DNA of 64,000 bases from positions 125,612,001-125,676,000 of the forward strand of contig JBITNC010000001.1 of assembly GCA_050084985.1 (NCBI GenBank). Direction: 5' to 3'. A program made the translations under genes and the position numbers. Shown one piece after another: positions 1 to 10,704 of the stretch (within the stretch, counting starts at the first letter, position 1; every line of letters starts with the position of its first letter). Source of the stretch: Nageia nagi. Taxonomy: Eukaryota > Pinophyta. The notes beneath the pieces are model-generated. The model was not told the origin of the DNA. It searched no databases and saw only the letters and a program-made list of their open reading frames with translations.

Positions 1-783
1 AAAGGGAGAATTTACTTAGTCCAAAAAATGCTCTAAAGATTTCAAAGTTCTTAAATTCTTGGTCAAGTTCTTATTCTCATCATACTAGTTTGAATAGGGA
101 TACCTTATTCAATTTGAGATTCTCCCTTTATGAGGTTCTAATCATTTTCCTATTCTAGCCACAATAGAGATGCATAATAGAAGATGAGGGTCCCCTTTCA
201 AATTCAAACGTATGTGGCTCCAACATGATTCTTTCTACGACTCAATTATGTTAAGAATGAAGCCTTATTTGTATGGTAATGCATGGTGCAAACTTTTGGG
301 GTCTATTTTTAGTAACTTCTATTTTTGTAGTGACTTTTATTTTTGCATAGAATTGGATGTTTCTATAAGTAGTAAAATTCTTAACCCTAAAATAACTCTG
401 GTAAGGAGTAGGAAAATTAACATGTAATGAACCTATAAATTGATGTATAATTCATTATAAAGTTTATTGAAAGAACAATAAATTTTGAGAGATTGATGTA
501 AGAGAGAATTATTAAGAAAGGACTAAAATATTCTCCATGGATGTATCCTACACTACATGAACCATGTTACATACTATGTTTTCTATTTTATGAAATTGCT
601 TTGTTATTTTATTAGAGTTTTCTCCTACAATTAGTAAGAACAAAATTGTTTAAATTTTATAGAAAAATATTAGATCCTAAAAATTGGTATTATAGATTTA
701 TTTTTTGTTAGGAATTTGATAGAAAAAGGAAAAGAGTTTCAAGATCAAGTCAAAGTAATGACAAAAAAGAAAATTTTAGAGTG
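1..783 (+). other. Probable 5' leader/LTR region of Copia-A
   Basis: This stretch precedes the recognisable copia gag at 784. A degenerate match to the usual copia primer-binding site (TTGGTATTATAGAT against TTGGTATCAGAGCT) lies at 684-697, so sequence up to about 683 is probably the 5' LTR. I cannot define the LTR start, and no second LTR copy is visible in the window to compare with. The short frame at 212-427 resembles nothing I know and is probably chance. Confidence 0.45.
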
Positions 784-962
784 GAGAAATTCAATATCTA
801 GAATTTTTAGATGTAGAAATTGTAGATGAAGGATTACCTTTATTAGAAGGATTTGTATGTACCTCTAGAGGATAAAGAAAAGAAGCCATCAACTATGTCA
901 AATGAAGAATGGAATCTTCTTAACATAAAGGCACTTTGAATGGTGAGGTTATGCATATGTAT
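784..962 (+). pseudogene. Copia-A gag, N-terminal part
   Basis: Read in one frame from 784, this encodes the N-terminal part of a Ty1/copia gag (capsid): a KFN..NF start, then KDYLY, DLYVPLEDKEKKPSTM and EEWNLLNIKAL, ending at MVRLC. At least six codons are stops, mostly TAG or TGA where Trp or Gln is expected, a decay pattern of deaminated methylcytosine. The frame is cut at 962 by Gypsy-L and resumes in phase at 32,902 (MVALNISKE). Joining the flanks with a single copy of the duplicated target TGTAC restores continuous gag codons. Family known: the copia gag packages element RNA in cytoplasmic particles. Inferred: this copy is dead. Confidence 0.8.
958..962. repeat. Left target-site duplication of Gypsy-L
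   Basis: TGTAT here and GGTAC at 32,897-32,901 are each one base from a shared TGTAC. The interrupted copia gag reads on in frame if TGTAC is kept once, which supports the assignment independently of the imperfect match. Confidence 0.65.
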
Positions 963-3900
963 TTTTACCACCTAAAATATTTCAAATTTAAAATTTTAAT
1001 AAAATGGAGTTCCATAACACCTATAATCGAGTCTAAATAAAAAAATCTTGAAATTTTACATTTTTTGAAGTCTTTTTACCTTGGTTAGATCTGATAAATC
1101 CTTGAAAATATCATCTTCTTTAATCTGATTAACTATTTTCAAAGCACTATTATTCCTTTGGTCAAATTGATGCATAGCTCAACATTTTCATTTTCAATGC
1201 CTATGATCTGACCATATGATTTCTCTTAATCAGATCTAACCAATCTTCAACCTAATACCAAAACTTGTTTATCATTATTTCCTTCCATCTGACTAACTAT
1301 TTTCCCCATGGTAAGATTCATCAAGTCATTAACAAATAATTATGTTCTTTTTCATTAGTATCCTTAATTTAACTAATCAATTTTCTTTAATTGGATCAAA
1401 CCCCCTAATGATCCTTCAATAATAGTTCATTTTCAATCCTCTCTGTACAACCAACACCTAGTGAATTCCAAGTTTCTTGTTAGTTAGATCGAGGTGATAA
1501 ATAATGATCATCCTAATCTTATTATCATCAATGAGCTTAACATGACCAATGTCACCTCTTAGTGAGATCAAATGACTCATTGATGATAAATTTGATTAGC
1601 TTATAATTACCTTCAGTTACTTGACTAACACATTGAGTTTAGAACTCAATGTGTGTACACTAACCAATTAGATCCATTCATTAGAAGATGTGTGTTCCAT
1701 CTGATCATTGATATGTATCATTTTCATATCACACTCTCATATAAATATAATACCCCAAATTAATAACATTGTAGCAGGTTATATTGAAGTTGAAGATGAG
1801 ATGAGAGAGGTCTCTAAGCTTTCCAACAAAGTGTTGATAAAATTTCAACTCACTCAACCTTAGTTTGTATCTCACCAATTTGAAGATAAAACACCTAATT
1901 GAAACCAATTGGATCCATAATGTTGATAATGATAAATATGGCCAAAACTCCCCTTCTACCTCATCTAAATCTGATTAACAAGGTTATAATTATACATGCT
2001 AAGGAAAAATAAGAGGAAGATGAGAGCAATAATGAAGAAGCAGAAAGGTAAATTTTTCTAAGTCATGATAGGTTAGATCCAAGGCATTGTCAATTAAAAA
2101 TACATGAGGAAGAGTTATAATGGTTTTGGTATGAACAAAAGAAAAATGCATAATTTTTATGGGTCAAATTGAAGTGAGCATTGAAAAAAAAAACAAGCCA
2201 AGTCATTGGTCTTTCCAACCTAAAATAAAAGGAGTTCAAACAACATGTGGTCAGATTGATGAAGATAATGAATAAATTTCCTAAGGTTGTTGGCTACCTT
2301 TTGGATCTAACCCAAGGTAATGATGGTAAATTTAGGAGAAAAATTAAGGATGGAGATTCAATGACAATGATGATGAGTAATTCACGATTGTAAAATCATT
2401 AATCATTTCCATACAAGAAATGAAAAAGCATGATAGGTTAGAGTGAAAGCTACAATCACATGATATAACAAGATGTAGTAGTTGACCTCCCTGACCTGAC
2501 CAAAGAAAAAAGTTACAAATATTCTAAGCTTGTAGTTGGGGATTTAATGATAATAAAAAAAAAGTACATAATAGGTCAACAAGTGTTTACACCTGACCAA
2601 GAGTAAAGTTGGTTGGGATTTTGACATTGAAGATGAGAAGCCTAAAGAAGATCATAAATCAAGATTTTGATGTGATTCACTAATGAAATATTTGAATATC
2701 AAAATATGAGATCTAACTAATACCCATATTTTGAAGGATGAGTTCCCAAAAGGAAAAAGCAACAAAGAGACTAACGAAGGCCTCTTTGATTGAGTTACAC
2801 AAAGAAAGAATCATGCCATAAGATTTTATTTTCCATGATGGATTGAAGTACATCCATGATGCAAAGTAGAGCCACAATGATACAAAGAAAATGAATGTAG
2901 ACACTGATAAGTTATCCAAAGAATAGAAGAGGAATAATGTTGTCTACTCCTTTAAACTATTCAAAGCTGCAATATTTCCTTTCATTATGCATTTCTTGGA
3001 GCTTACATTAGCAATAACTAAGTATTTATATGTGGAATATAAAAATATCAAAGACTACATCAAAAAATTTATATCTAACTTCTCCTCCCAAGGAAAAGAA
3101 GCAACTTTCAATTGGCCAAATAGAGGGATTGCATATAACAAAGAGCATTCTAAAGCTAAGTTCAACAAACTTCACAAACTAACCAATGTTGTCAAGTATT
3201 TGTTAAAACCTAAGTACCTATAATTGAACCATCAAAGCATCATGGTGGTAGATAGAGTGTGGTTTCAAGATAGCACTCATGCCTTGTTGACCTTACTATA
3301 CTAGGTCACTAGCCAAGATACAGATGCACACTTTAAGAAGGAGATTTTGGGTTTTCTCTTGAGAATTAGCAAGGGGAGAAGGATAAGATGGAGAATCATA
3401 ATTAGTGATGCTTTGATCAAATAAATCTCAACTATTTGGACCAATATCAAGTTTTACATGAATTCCAATTTGGTTTATCCTTTACTTTATGGGAAGAATA
3501 GACCAAAGGCCATTGACATCGAAGACTTTATTTAACAACCCAACATTCCTATTTATGTAAAATATCCAAAATGGAAAATTATAAACAAATGGAATGGCAT
3601 ATGAATGAGAATAAATAAATGGGAATATACTATATACAAAGAGTAGAAGGGCCCTAGTTTAATAGAAAAGATTTAAGAAGAAGCCAAGAAGGCCCTTAAG
3701 AGGTTAGATAATTTCTACCTAGAAGAGCAATATGTCTCTTATATTTAGGTGTATGGGATTGAGTTGGAACCCATAAGATTACCTAAATATGTGAGTGATG
3801 AGTTCATGATATTTGAATTCATGAGGAAATGAAAATACTAGTATGAATATTTTTTGAGGAAGAAGGTATGAATGATTAGGCTTCCCCTTTATTTGGGTTA

Positions 3901-6467
3901 TTATGCATGCAACACATGGATTGAGGTAGACACCATGGCCCTAGAAATTTATTCTTATGGCCTTGGAAAAATGAATGGAGTAAAAAATTATGATATATAT
4001 GGATTGATAGATGCATAATTCAATTCCAATTTCAAATCATCTTTTTAGCATAAGTCATTGGAAAGTATTGAGAGGTATCAAAATGTAATTTTAGATATTG
4101 AAATCCTAGATATAGCTAGGAATATTAAACATGAATAAGAGCAGGAGAAAAAAAAATAGAGAAAATAATAGAAATCCCCTCTTCCCCCTTTGATTCTAAA
4201 ATATTAAGAAGACATCCAATGTCATTATAATGTAGGGAATCTCTCAAAAAATCCTCCAACTAGGAATCTATAGATGGAATTGATCAATTTGGGATAATGA
4301 CTGATGTAAATGTTATTGATTTTTTATGGAGTGCTTTAAAGCTTGAAGAGTCCCTATATGATGGGGTTATAAAAGAGGTAATACAAGAATTGGAGGAAAC
4401 CTTTAACTAAGAAGATCTAATCAAGAAGCACATTATGGTGAAGGGGAGGTAGATAAGCCTCAAGATATGAAAGTCTCTATATCTGAGGAATCTAGAGAAG
4501 AATAAGAAGAGGAGGATGATGAAGCAAGAAACAAAGATCAGGGAGCTCAAGAAAATCATCTTCAATAAGTAGAATCTAAGATAAGAACCAAATTAATGAT
4601 GATGATGGCATGGATGTAGGTGGTAGTGATGATGATGGGATACCCTAAAGGCCTTCCAAATTGCTTCAAAATTTCCCAAGTATTGATTCTAATAGGTAGT
4701 CAAATCTCAATGAAGAAGATATATAGTAAAAATAATAAACCCAAAGATGTAGATGACCTCAAGATTCACACTAAAAAGTATTAAATTAGAACAATAGATG
4801 AATATGGAACTTCTTATATGGGGAAATTAGCTATATATCACATGTAAAAATTGGTGAAGCAATATAAATAGAATATCAAAGAATTGGAGGGGAAATTAAG
4901 AGAAGAAAAATACAAATGCAAGAATTGTGAGTCCTTGAAATCAAATAAAAAATATTTTGAAGGTTAAATATTATAAGGGGGATTCTTTCACCAAGAAGTC
5001 TCAATAACTCATTTCATAACTACTTAATACATTGGATAATGCATACAACGTATTCACTTGTTTTCATACATAAGAAAAGAATTAAAATATATGGAAAAGA
5101 ATATAATGGTGATGAAGGTGATGTGGAAAGCATATTTGTAGTTCATTTTTATTTCAAAAAAGCATTGGGGTCTAATAACAATCACCTAAATGAGGGTATG
5201 TGATAAATTCTTCTTTTATCTTAGGTATTTTCCAACAACATAGAAGAAATATAAATGGATGTTATCAAAATTTAGAGTGATATATGAAAAGTTTAAGGTC
5301 ATACTATAAACCATGGGTATATATTCCTTTGAAGGAGGAGAAATCATAGAAAAGACACATTTGCAGGCTAATTTCAAAGGGATTATGGAAGCTCAGTTAA
5401 TGACTAGTGATTTAAAATCCATACAAGACCAAATCATTATGCTATCACATGATGGCTTAGTCATTTTTGAATTCAGACTACAAGATTTGATAGATAAAAT
5501 CCAAAAGCTAGATGAAGAAACAATTATGGATGCTAATGGCTTGAAGTTACATGTATGCAAATTGACCAAGTTTCTAAGAAAGGACCTACAAAAAGGCTAC
5601 CAAAATTATTGAATAGTAACTAAATTTTCACCCATGTTTCACCCCTTAGATAGGGTTAATTTGTAATTCAGAAAAAACTAAATGTGTTAGTTGTTGTGTT
5701 GGATTCCCATGCCATTTATCACTCCTTGTATAGGGTAAATAGTTTGCATGGCATAAGGAGGATACATGGAGAGAAATAAAAGAGATTTAATTTGAAGAAA
5801 ATGAAAAATAATTGTAATTAGTTTGATGTTAGTTAATATTTAGTTATCGCTTTATGGTTAGTTAGGGAATCTAAAGAGTCTTATAAAGTTGAGGAGATAT
5901 TTTTTTAATTGAAATAAGGTAGTTGAATAGTCAGGTCTTTCACTTTTGTAAGAAATGATTATATTTTTTAAGATTGAATATTAATAAGAAGACTTGATTT
6001 CTCTTATATTGTAATTTTGTTACTATTATTATTATATAATGATTTATTTATCAATTTATTAGTAAACTAGTATTATATATTATTGTAATAACCTTTTACA
6101 AATTTTACAAGCTTCATAGCAATATTTATGATTGATAATGAAGACCAATACCAATGAATGGATACTATTTTTTCTATTAGATTGATAGGATAGATTTTTT
6201 CACTTTGTTTTTAAGCTAATATCTAAAAACATTCTTACTTTTTTAATTTCAAGAAAGCATTGTAGCTGAAGTTGAATAAAAAGATTCTTTACTAGATAAT
6301 CAGTAAAAAGGAAGAGTTTTACAATTAAGAACTACTACAAGAATCAGTTGGATCTAAGCTAGTTGAAAACAAAGACTAAAGCATATTAAGGATCCCATCA
6401 TTAAAAAAGGAGGATTCCATAATCCCTTATTATCCTCTCTTTTTCCTATAAGAAAAGGTGGTTAGCA
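963..6467 (+). repeat. Gypsy-L 5' LTR (5.5 kb)
   Basis: This aligns along its length with 28,813-32,896, beginning at the shared ACCACCTAAAAT and ending at GTGGTTAGCA. It carries about 1.45 kb (roughly 3640-5090) that the 3' copy lacks. It in turn lacks about 56 bp near 5940 that contain the TATA box in the 3' copy. The U3 portion holds a long decayed reading frame. At 5.5 kb it is far longer than typical LTRs of a few hundred to about 2,000 bases. Confidence 0.85.
2738..5612 (+). pseudogene. U3-embedded reading frame of Gypsy-L, 5' LTR copy (unknown protein)
   Basis: A decayed reading frame of about 950 codons lies wholly inside the LTR, on the same strand as gag-pol. It starts with ATG at 2738 (MSSQKEKATKRL) and ends with TAA... 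at the TGA of 5610-5612 after KDLQKGYQNY. Only scattered stops and a few frame shifts interrupt it. Visible parts are an Arg/Lys-rich N-terminal half with FKLFKAAIFPF and GRRIRWRIIISDALIK, a central segment with EEAKKALKRLDNF and LPLYLGYYACNTW, an acidic Glu/Asp run near 4490-4560, a Lys/Glu-rich likely coiled coil near 4830-4960, and a conserved C-terminal 99-residue block (5313-5612). The same frame with the same start is in the other LTR. I recognise no domain. It would lie at the 3' end of the genomic RNA, before the U3 promoter. Confidence 0.65.
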
Positions 6468-6470
6468 AAA

Positions 6471-6489
6471 TTGGTGACTCCATTGGGGA
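6471..6489 (+). other. Gypsy-L primer-binding-site-like sequence
   Basis: TTGGTGACTCCATTGGGGA begins three bases after the LTR end and matches the TGGCGACTC..CTGGGGA type of sequence found at this place in plant Tat-like gypsy elements. It would pair with the 3' end of a tRNA to prime minus-strand DNA. I have not assigned the tRNA. Confidence 0.65.
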
Positions 6490-6899
6490 AGCAATTTTTA
6501 TTTTGAAGAAATTTGGCTAACTAAGTGAAGTTAGTCTGGTGACACTAAGTTAGTCACTTAGGAAAAAATATTTTGGGTACAACCTCAATTATAAATTGCT
6601 CTTTTATTTGAAAAGAGAAACTTAGGATTAGTTGGGAAAAAAAATATTGATATGAAATTTCATGGAAAATCCTAATTTCAAAGGAAGAATCCTTCCAAGA
6701 ACTCGAGTCCAAGAAATTATTTAATATAAAATATTATTTTTCAATTAGTCTTTTCTTGATTCATTATCCATAACTTGAAGTTAAATTGTTAGAAGGGCTC
6801 AAGATAGACATCTTCTACTAGTGGAATAGTTCAAAAACCAAACCTATAGAAAAATTTCCTTTTAAGGTTATTTAGAAGTGAAGTTAGATAAAAAAATAA

Positions 6900-7864
6900 T
6901 CATGCAATTATTCAAGGTAGAAAGACCTTTTGATGAAGATATTGGTGGACATAGTGAATCAAAAAATGAGTTTGAGGTTGAAGATATTGTAGATTTAAGA
7001 ATCAAATTCTTGATACCAATTAAGGAGAATCTAGTTCAATTATCTTCTCTATAAATAATATTGTTTGGAGCAAACAACTTGAGCCTTGCTTATGAAAAAG
7101 TGATTGCATCAAAAGTTGTGACTAGTCTCATTGATATAGAAAAAGAAGAACTTAAAAAAAGAAGTAATGAAAGGAATTTTTCCATTGAAGAATAGATTTA
7201 TACTCAACTAATAAGAAGAGATATATACCTTTTTAAAATCCATTGAGAGGTTGTGTTACTAATAACTAAGAACAAGAAACTAGTGGAGTAGGACTTTGTT
7301 AAAGAAAATTTCAATGAAGGAGGTTATCTTTTAAATAATGACTTAGAATCAGAATAAGAATTTATCAAGCAAAAATATGATTTTCTACTACCTATGAAAT
7401 ACCACTTCATTCCATATGAGCCTATTTTGAAGAAAATTAAAAGTTATCCTGATTTGATAGGTCTATGTATCATCACTTTTAACAAGTTGGTAAGCCCATT
7501 TGGACATAGGAAAAGGAGCACTAAACAAGTAGATAATTGGAGTTGGAATATAGGTAAAAGGAAAAAAAGGAAATAGGGCTAAATAAATATTTTCATTCAA
7601 GAAATTGAAAATCTTGAACCTTTACAAAGCCAACCTAACTATTTTAAAATCCCTACACTGATTCACACAACACCTATTTATACCTATACTCAAAATATGC
7701 AAGGAGATAGATCTCTTGGTGGTGGTAATAGTGGAGTTCAAAATGGTAGTGGTGCTAATTTTCCATCCTCTAGCAGTGGTTTGAGAGGTGGTGGCCATGG
7801 TGGAGATCTATATGGTAGTGGAAATAGAATCCTTAGTGGTGGAACTACAAGGCCATGGCTAAAC
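6900..7864 (+). pseudogene. Gypsy-L leader/gag, N-terminal half
   Basis: From about 6900 one frame runs with scattered stops: an acidic stretch (DEDIGGHSESKNEFEVEDIVDL), a Lys/Glu-rich stretch (IEKEELKKRSNE), then YHFIPYEPILKKIK, QVDNWSWNIGK and, from about 7690, a Gly/Ser-rich segment (SLGGGN..., SSSSGL, GGGHGGDL) ending RPWLN at 7864. Copia-B inserted here. The frame resumes at 21,957 with NIGYLHLFGDEHNLP, and keeping TAAAC once restores LNNIGY. It is probably a capsid precursor with a low-complexity N-terminal arm. The part 7481-7864 is duplicated at 21,068-21,452. Confidence 0.65.
7860..7864. repeat. Left target-site duplication of Copia-B
   Basis: TAAAC here matches TAAAC at 21,952-21,956 exactly, immediately outside the two Copia-B LTRs. 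Confidence 0.9.
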
Positions 7865-8362
7865 TGAGAGAGTTGCACTATAAACTAAATAACTCTAAAC
7901 TCCTAAGATCACATAAAATCTCACAATTCACATATAACAAACTCACAAAGCAATCTCATATAGATAACACTAGATGTAAGTGGTTTTTTCAACTAGGAGT
8001 ACATCCACTAATTAGATCTCTCTTAATCTCAAAAATGAACTCTTACAATTCTCTTAATCTCATCTACTAAACACTATCCTATAGCATAACTTTATTCTTC
8101 AAATTGGTGTATGATCTAAAGAGGGAGCCTCCTATGTATAGGCCAAAATCCCTCTTTGGATCACCCTTTTACCCAATGTACAAAAGCATGACATGCACAT
8201 CCTTTTACCCAAGGGGCATGCTCATGACATGGAGTGTAGGACAAGTAACATTATCATATTCGTTTAAATACTTAAGGTATCAAATGACATCTTTAAGTAT
8301 TAGTGAACTTACATAGAATATTATTACAAAACCTTTACAATAATGCATTATACATTCCAACA
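7865..8362 (-). repeat. Copia-B 3' LTR
   Basis: This 498-bp sequence matches 21,453-21,951. In element sense it begins TGTTGGAATG next to the polypurine tract and ends CTCTCA next to the TAAAC duplication. Confidence 0.9.
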
Positions 8363-8373
8363 CTCCCCCTTAA
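8363..8373 (-). other. Copia-B polypurine tract
   Basis: The minus strand reads TTAAGGGGGAG directly before TGTTGG of the 3' LTR, the standard copia plus-strand primer position. This fixes the element's orientation. Confidence 0.85.
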
Positions 8374-8467
8374 TGCAATATTGGAATAGAGCAAATAATA
8401 GAGAAGGAAGAGAGAAAATAAGAGAGTTCTCCTCCAAATAGATACAATGGAGATGAAAAATTTTTAC

Positions 8468-8472
8468 ATATT
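8468..8472. repeat. Left target-site duplication of Gypsy-T
   Basis: ATATT here equals ATATT at 17,511-17,515, flanking the two Gypsy-T LTRs. Confidence 0.9.
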
Positions 8473-9305
8473 TGTTTACAAATAAAATTGAGCGTGCAAA
8501 TAAGTAGATAAAAAAATATCTACAAACTCAATATTATCTATATTTGAGCTACGGATAGCAATTTATTCTAGATAACAATAAACAAAATAACCAATTCAGA
8601 AGTGTAATTGTACCAACCAAGACTGTAATTTGTGTACTTACCTCATGAAATGTACCTGACAATGAAAGATGCAGATATTGGCAATGTACTGATGATGAGA
8701 TGCCTTTCCAACAACGTCATGACCTGCGAGGATGCAAAAAGAGGACCGTGGGTGGTCTGTTTCAATGATATAAGAGCACTGGTGGTGTTCTTCCATTCAC
8801 AAAGGAGAATTGATGGCCTTCATTTGATAGTTTTGACCTCTCGATTAAGTCTAGAACTTCAATATAGATGTCTCAGATAGCAGTATGATAGCAGAATAGA
8901 TCGTAGATGTCAGAATAGCTCGTGTAAGGAAGCACACAAACCACAACCTTATAGGCAGTACCAAGAGATACCTTAAGGGGTAGCCACTTACAAGATCATA
9001 CGCGGGATCATCTGTATCCTCATTATTATGGACTTACTATTAGATCCCTTATTTATATAGAGAATAAATAATACCGCCCATGGGTCGGTGTGCATCCACA
9101 TAAATAAGGCTAATTCACAAGATTCAAGATAAACACACCAATAAACAAGATAATCCATGCAATATTCAAGATAATCATTATAAAATTCATATTCAAGACA
9201 AACATTGACATTATCACTTTAATACATTCAAGAAATATATTTAGGCCAAGCATATCTCATTAATTTATTGATTTAAAAATATAAATTCATTTTTATATGT
9301 TAACA
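8473..9305 (-). repeat. Gypsy-T 3' LTR
   Basis: This 833-bp LTR aligns with 16,651-17,510. The 27-bp difference comes mainly from a direct duplication in the other copy near 17,332-17,385. An inverted GACC-N6-GGTC motif lies at 8744-8757. Confidence 0.92.
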
Positions 9306-9320
9306 GATGCCCCACTTTGG
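9306..9320 (-). other. Gypsy-T polypurine tract
   Basis: The minus strand reads CCAAAGTGGGGCATC directly before TGTTAACA of the 3' LTR, the expected place and type of plus-strand primer. Confidence 0.8.
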
Positions 9321-10700
9321 ATGTGAAATCGAAAGAAACATGAGGTGACTTGAGATTTTGCATTCAAAGTAAAAACACAATATCATAGCAAATAATTTTG
9401 ATAAGCAATGATAAACATTAACCATTCTAAACTTAAACAACATCATGATAAAGCTTATTAGTACTAGATATAGGTTGAGAAAACTCCCTTTTGATATTAC
9501 CTTGGGCATGCTTGCCCCTTGCATTTTATTGTAGAGGATGATAGCCTGATATATCTGATCATCTAATAAGTTGATAATCTTGCTGCAATACTGATGACCC
9601 ATGACAACAAACTTGACAACACACATGATAATGACCGGACAGACGACTTGACCACACATGTCGATCGAACGACAACCTGACAAGACCACATCACAAGACA
9701 AACATGACAACACATGACAACACACATGACCAACTCACAAGACAAGACATGATAACCATAACCAAACACAGGGGAGAGCTAAGTTCCACACAACCGAGCC
9801 TTCGCACCAAGAGGTGTACTACAGTTGCATAAGAACTGAACTTTGCAAAATAAGTGATGAGCTAATACATGAGAGCTAAGTTCCACACAACTGAGCCTTC
9901 GCACCAAGAGGTGTACTATAGTTGCATAAGAACTGAACTCCACAAAACAATGATAAGCTGATATGTGAGAGCTAAGTTCCACATAACTGAGCCTTCGCAC
10001 CAAGAGGTGTGCTGCAGTTGCATAAGAATCGAACTCTACAAAATAAGTGATAAGCTGATACATGAGAGCTAAGTTCCACACAACTGAGCCTTTGCACCAA
10101 GAGGTGTACTGCAGTTGCATAAGAATCAAACTCCATAAAACAAGTGATAAGTTGATGGGGCTGACACTCCACCAAGAGGCATGATAAGCTGATAATGGGA
10201 GTTGGACTCCACTCATAAGCATGATAAGCTGATAATGGGAGCTGGGACTCCACTCATAGGCATGATAAACTGATAACGGGAGCTGGAACTCCACTCATAA
10301 GCTTGACAAGCTAATATCGGGAGCTAGAACTCCACTCATAAGCATGATAAGCTAATTATGGGAGCTGGAACTCCACTCATAGGCATGACAAACTGATAAT
10401 GGGAGTTGGAACTCCACCCATAGACATGGTAAGTTGATAATTTAGGTCTATAAACATGAAACTCAAAGCAATATTCTCTTGGATATAATCTTGTTCAAAC
10501 ACCTGTGATGCACCCATGATACTTAGATAAGCTAATTTTATGGATAAAGGAACGTAGACGGTCCATTCTTAATGGATATGGAGCGTAGGCGCTCCTTTTC
10601 TACCCTCAAACTGACTCTCTAGTTTACTTCTATGATGTCTGCTCGCATGATCATTCCTTTAGTATACTTTGATACCATCCAGATGCCCATATTGACTTGC
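9321..10700 (-). repeat. Gypsy-T 3' untranslated region with two tandem arrays
   Basis: Between the integrase stop and the polypurine tract lie about 1.4 kb of non-coding sequence. From about 9590 to 9765 it is low-complexity, built from CATGACAACACA-like words. From 9774 to about 10,156 there are four copies of a 96-97-bp unit (starts 9774, 9871, 9967, 10,064), each opening GAGAGCTAAGTTCCACA. From 10,154 to about 10,435 there are seven copies of a 37-41-bp unit (GATAATGGGAGCTGGAACTC type; starts 10,154, 10,191, 10,231, 10,272, 10,313, 10,354, 10,395). Open frames of 70-170 codons here are by-products of the repeats. Variable tandem repeats at this place are known in Tat/Ogre-type elements. 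Confidence 0.85.
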
Positions 10701-10704
10701 AGGC

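Noticed and set aside
2987-3223. The 78-codon frame as an independent small gene
   Set aside because: It is one open piece of the longer U3 reading frame, in phase with the start at 2738 and repeated in the 3' LTR.
7481-8362. Treating the whole 884-bp repeat as the Copia-B LTR
   Set aside because: The TAAAC duplications and the polypurine tract define the LTR as 7865-8362; the remaining 384 bp read in phase with Gypsy-L gag.
9300-10294. Minus-strand open frames of 141, 171 and 93 codons with repeated peptides
   Set aside because: They fall entirely in the tandem arrays of the Gypsy-T 3' untranslated region; the repeated peptides mirror the DNA repeats and no start, domain or conservation supports a protein.
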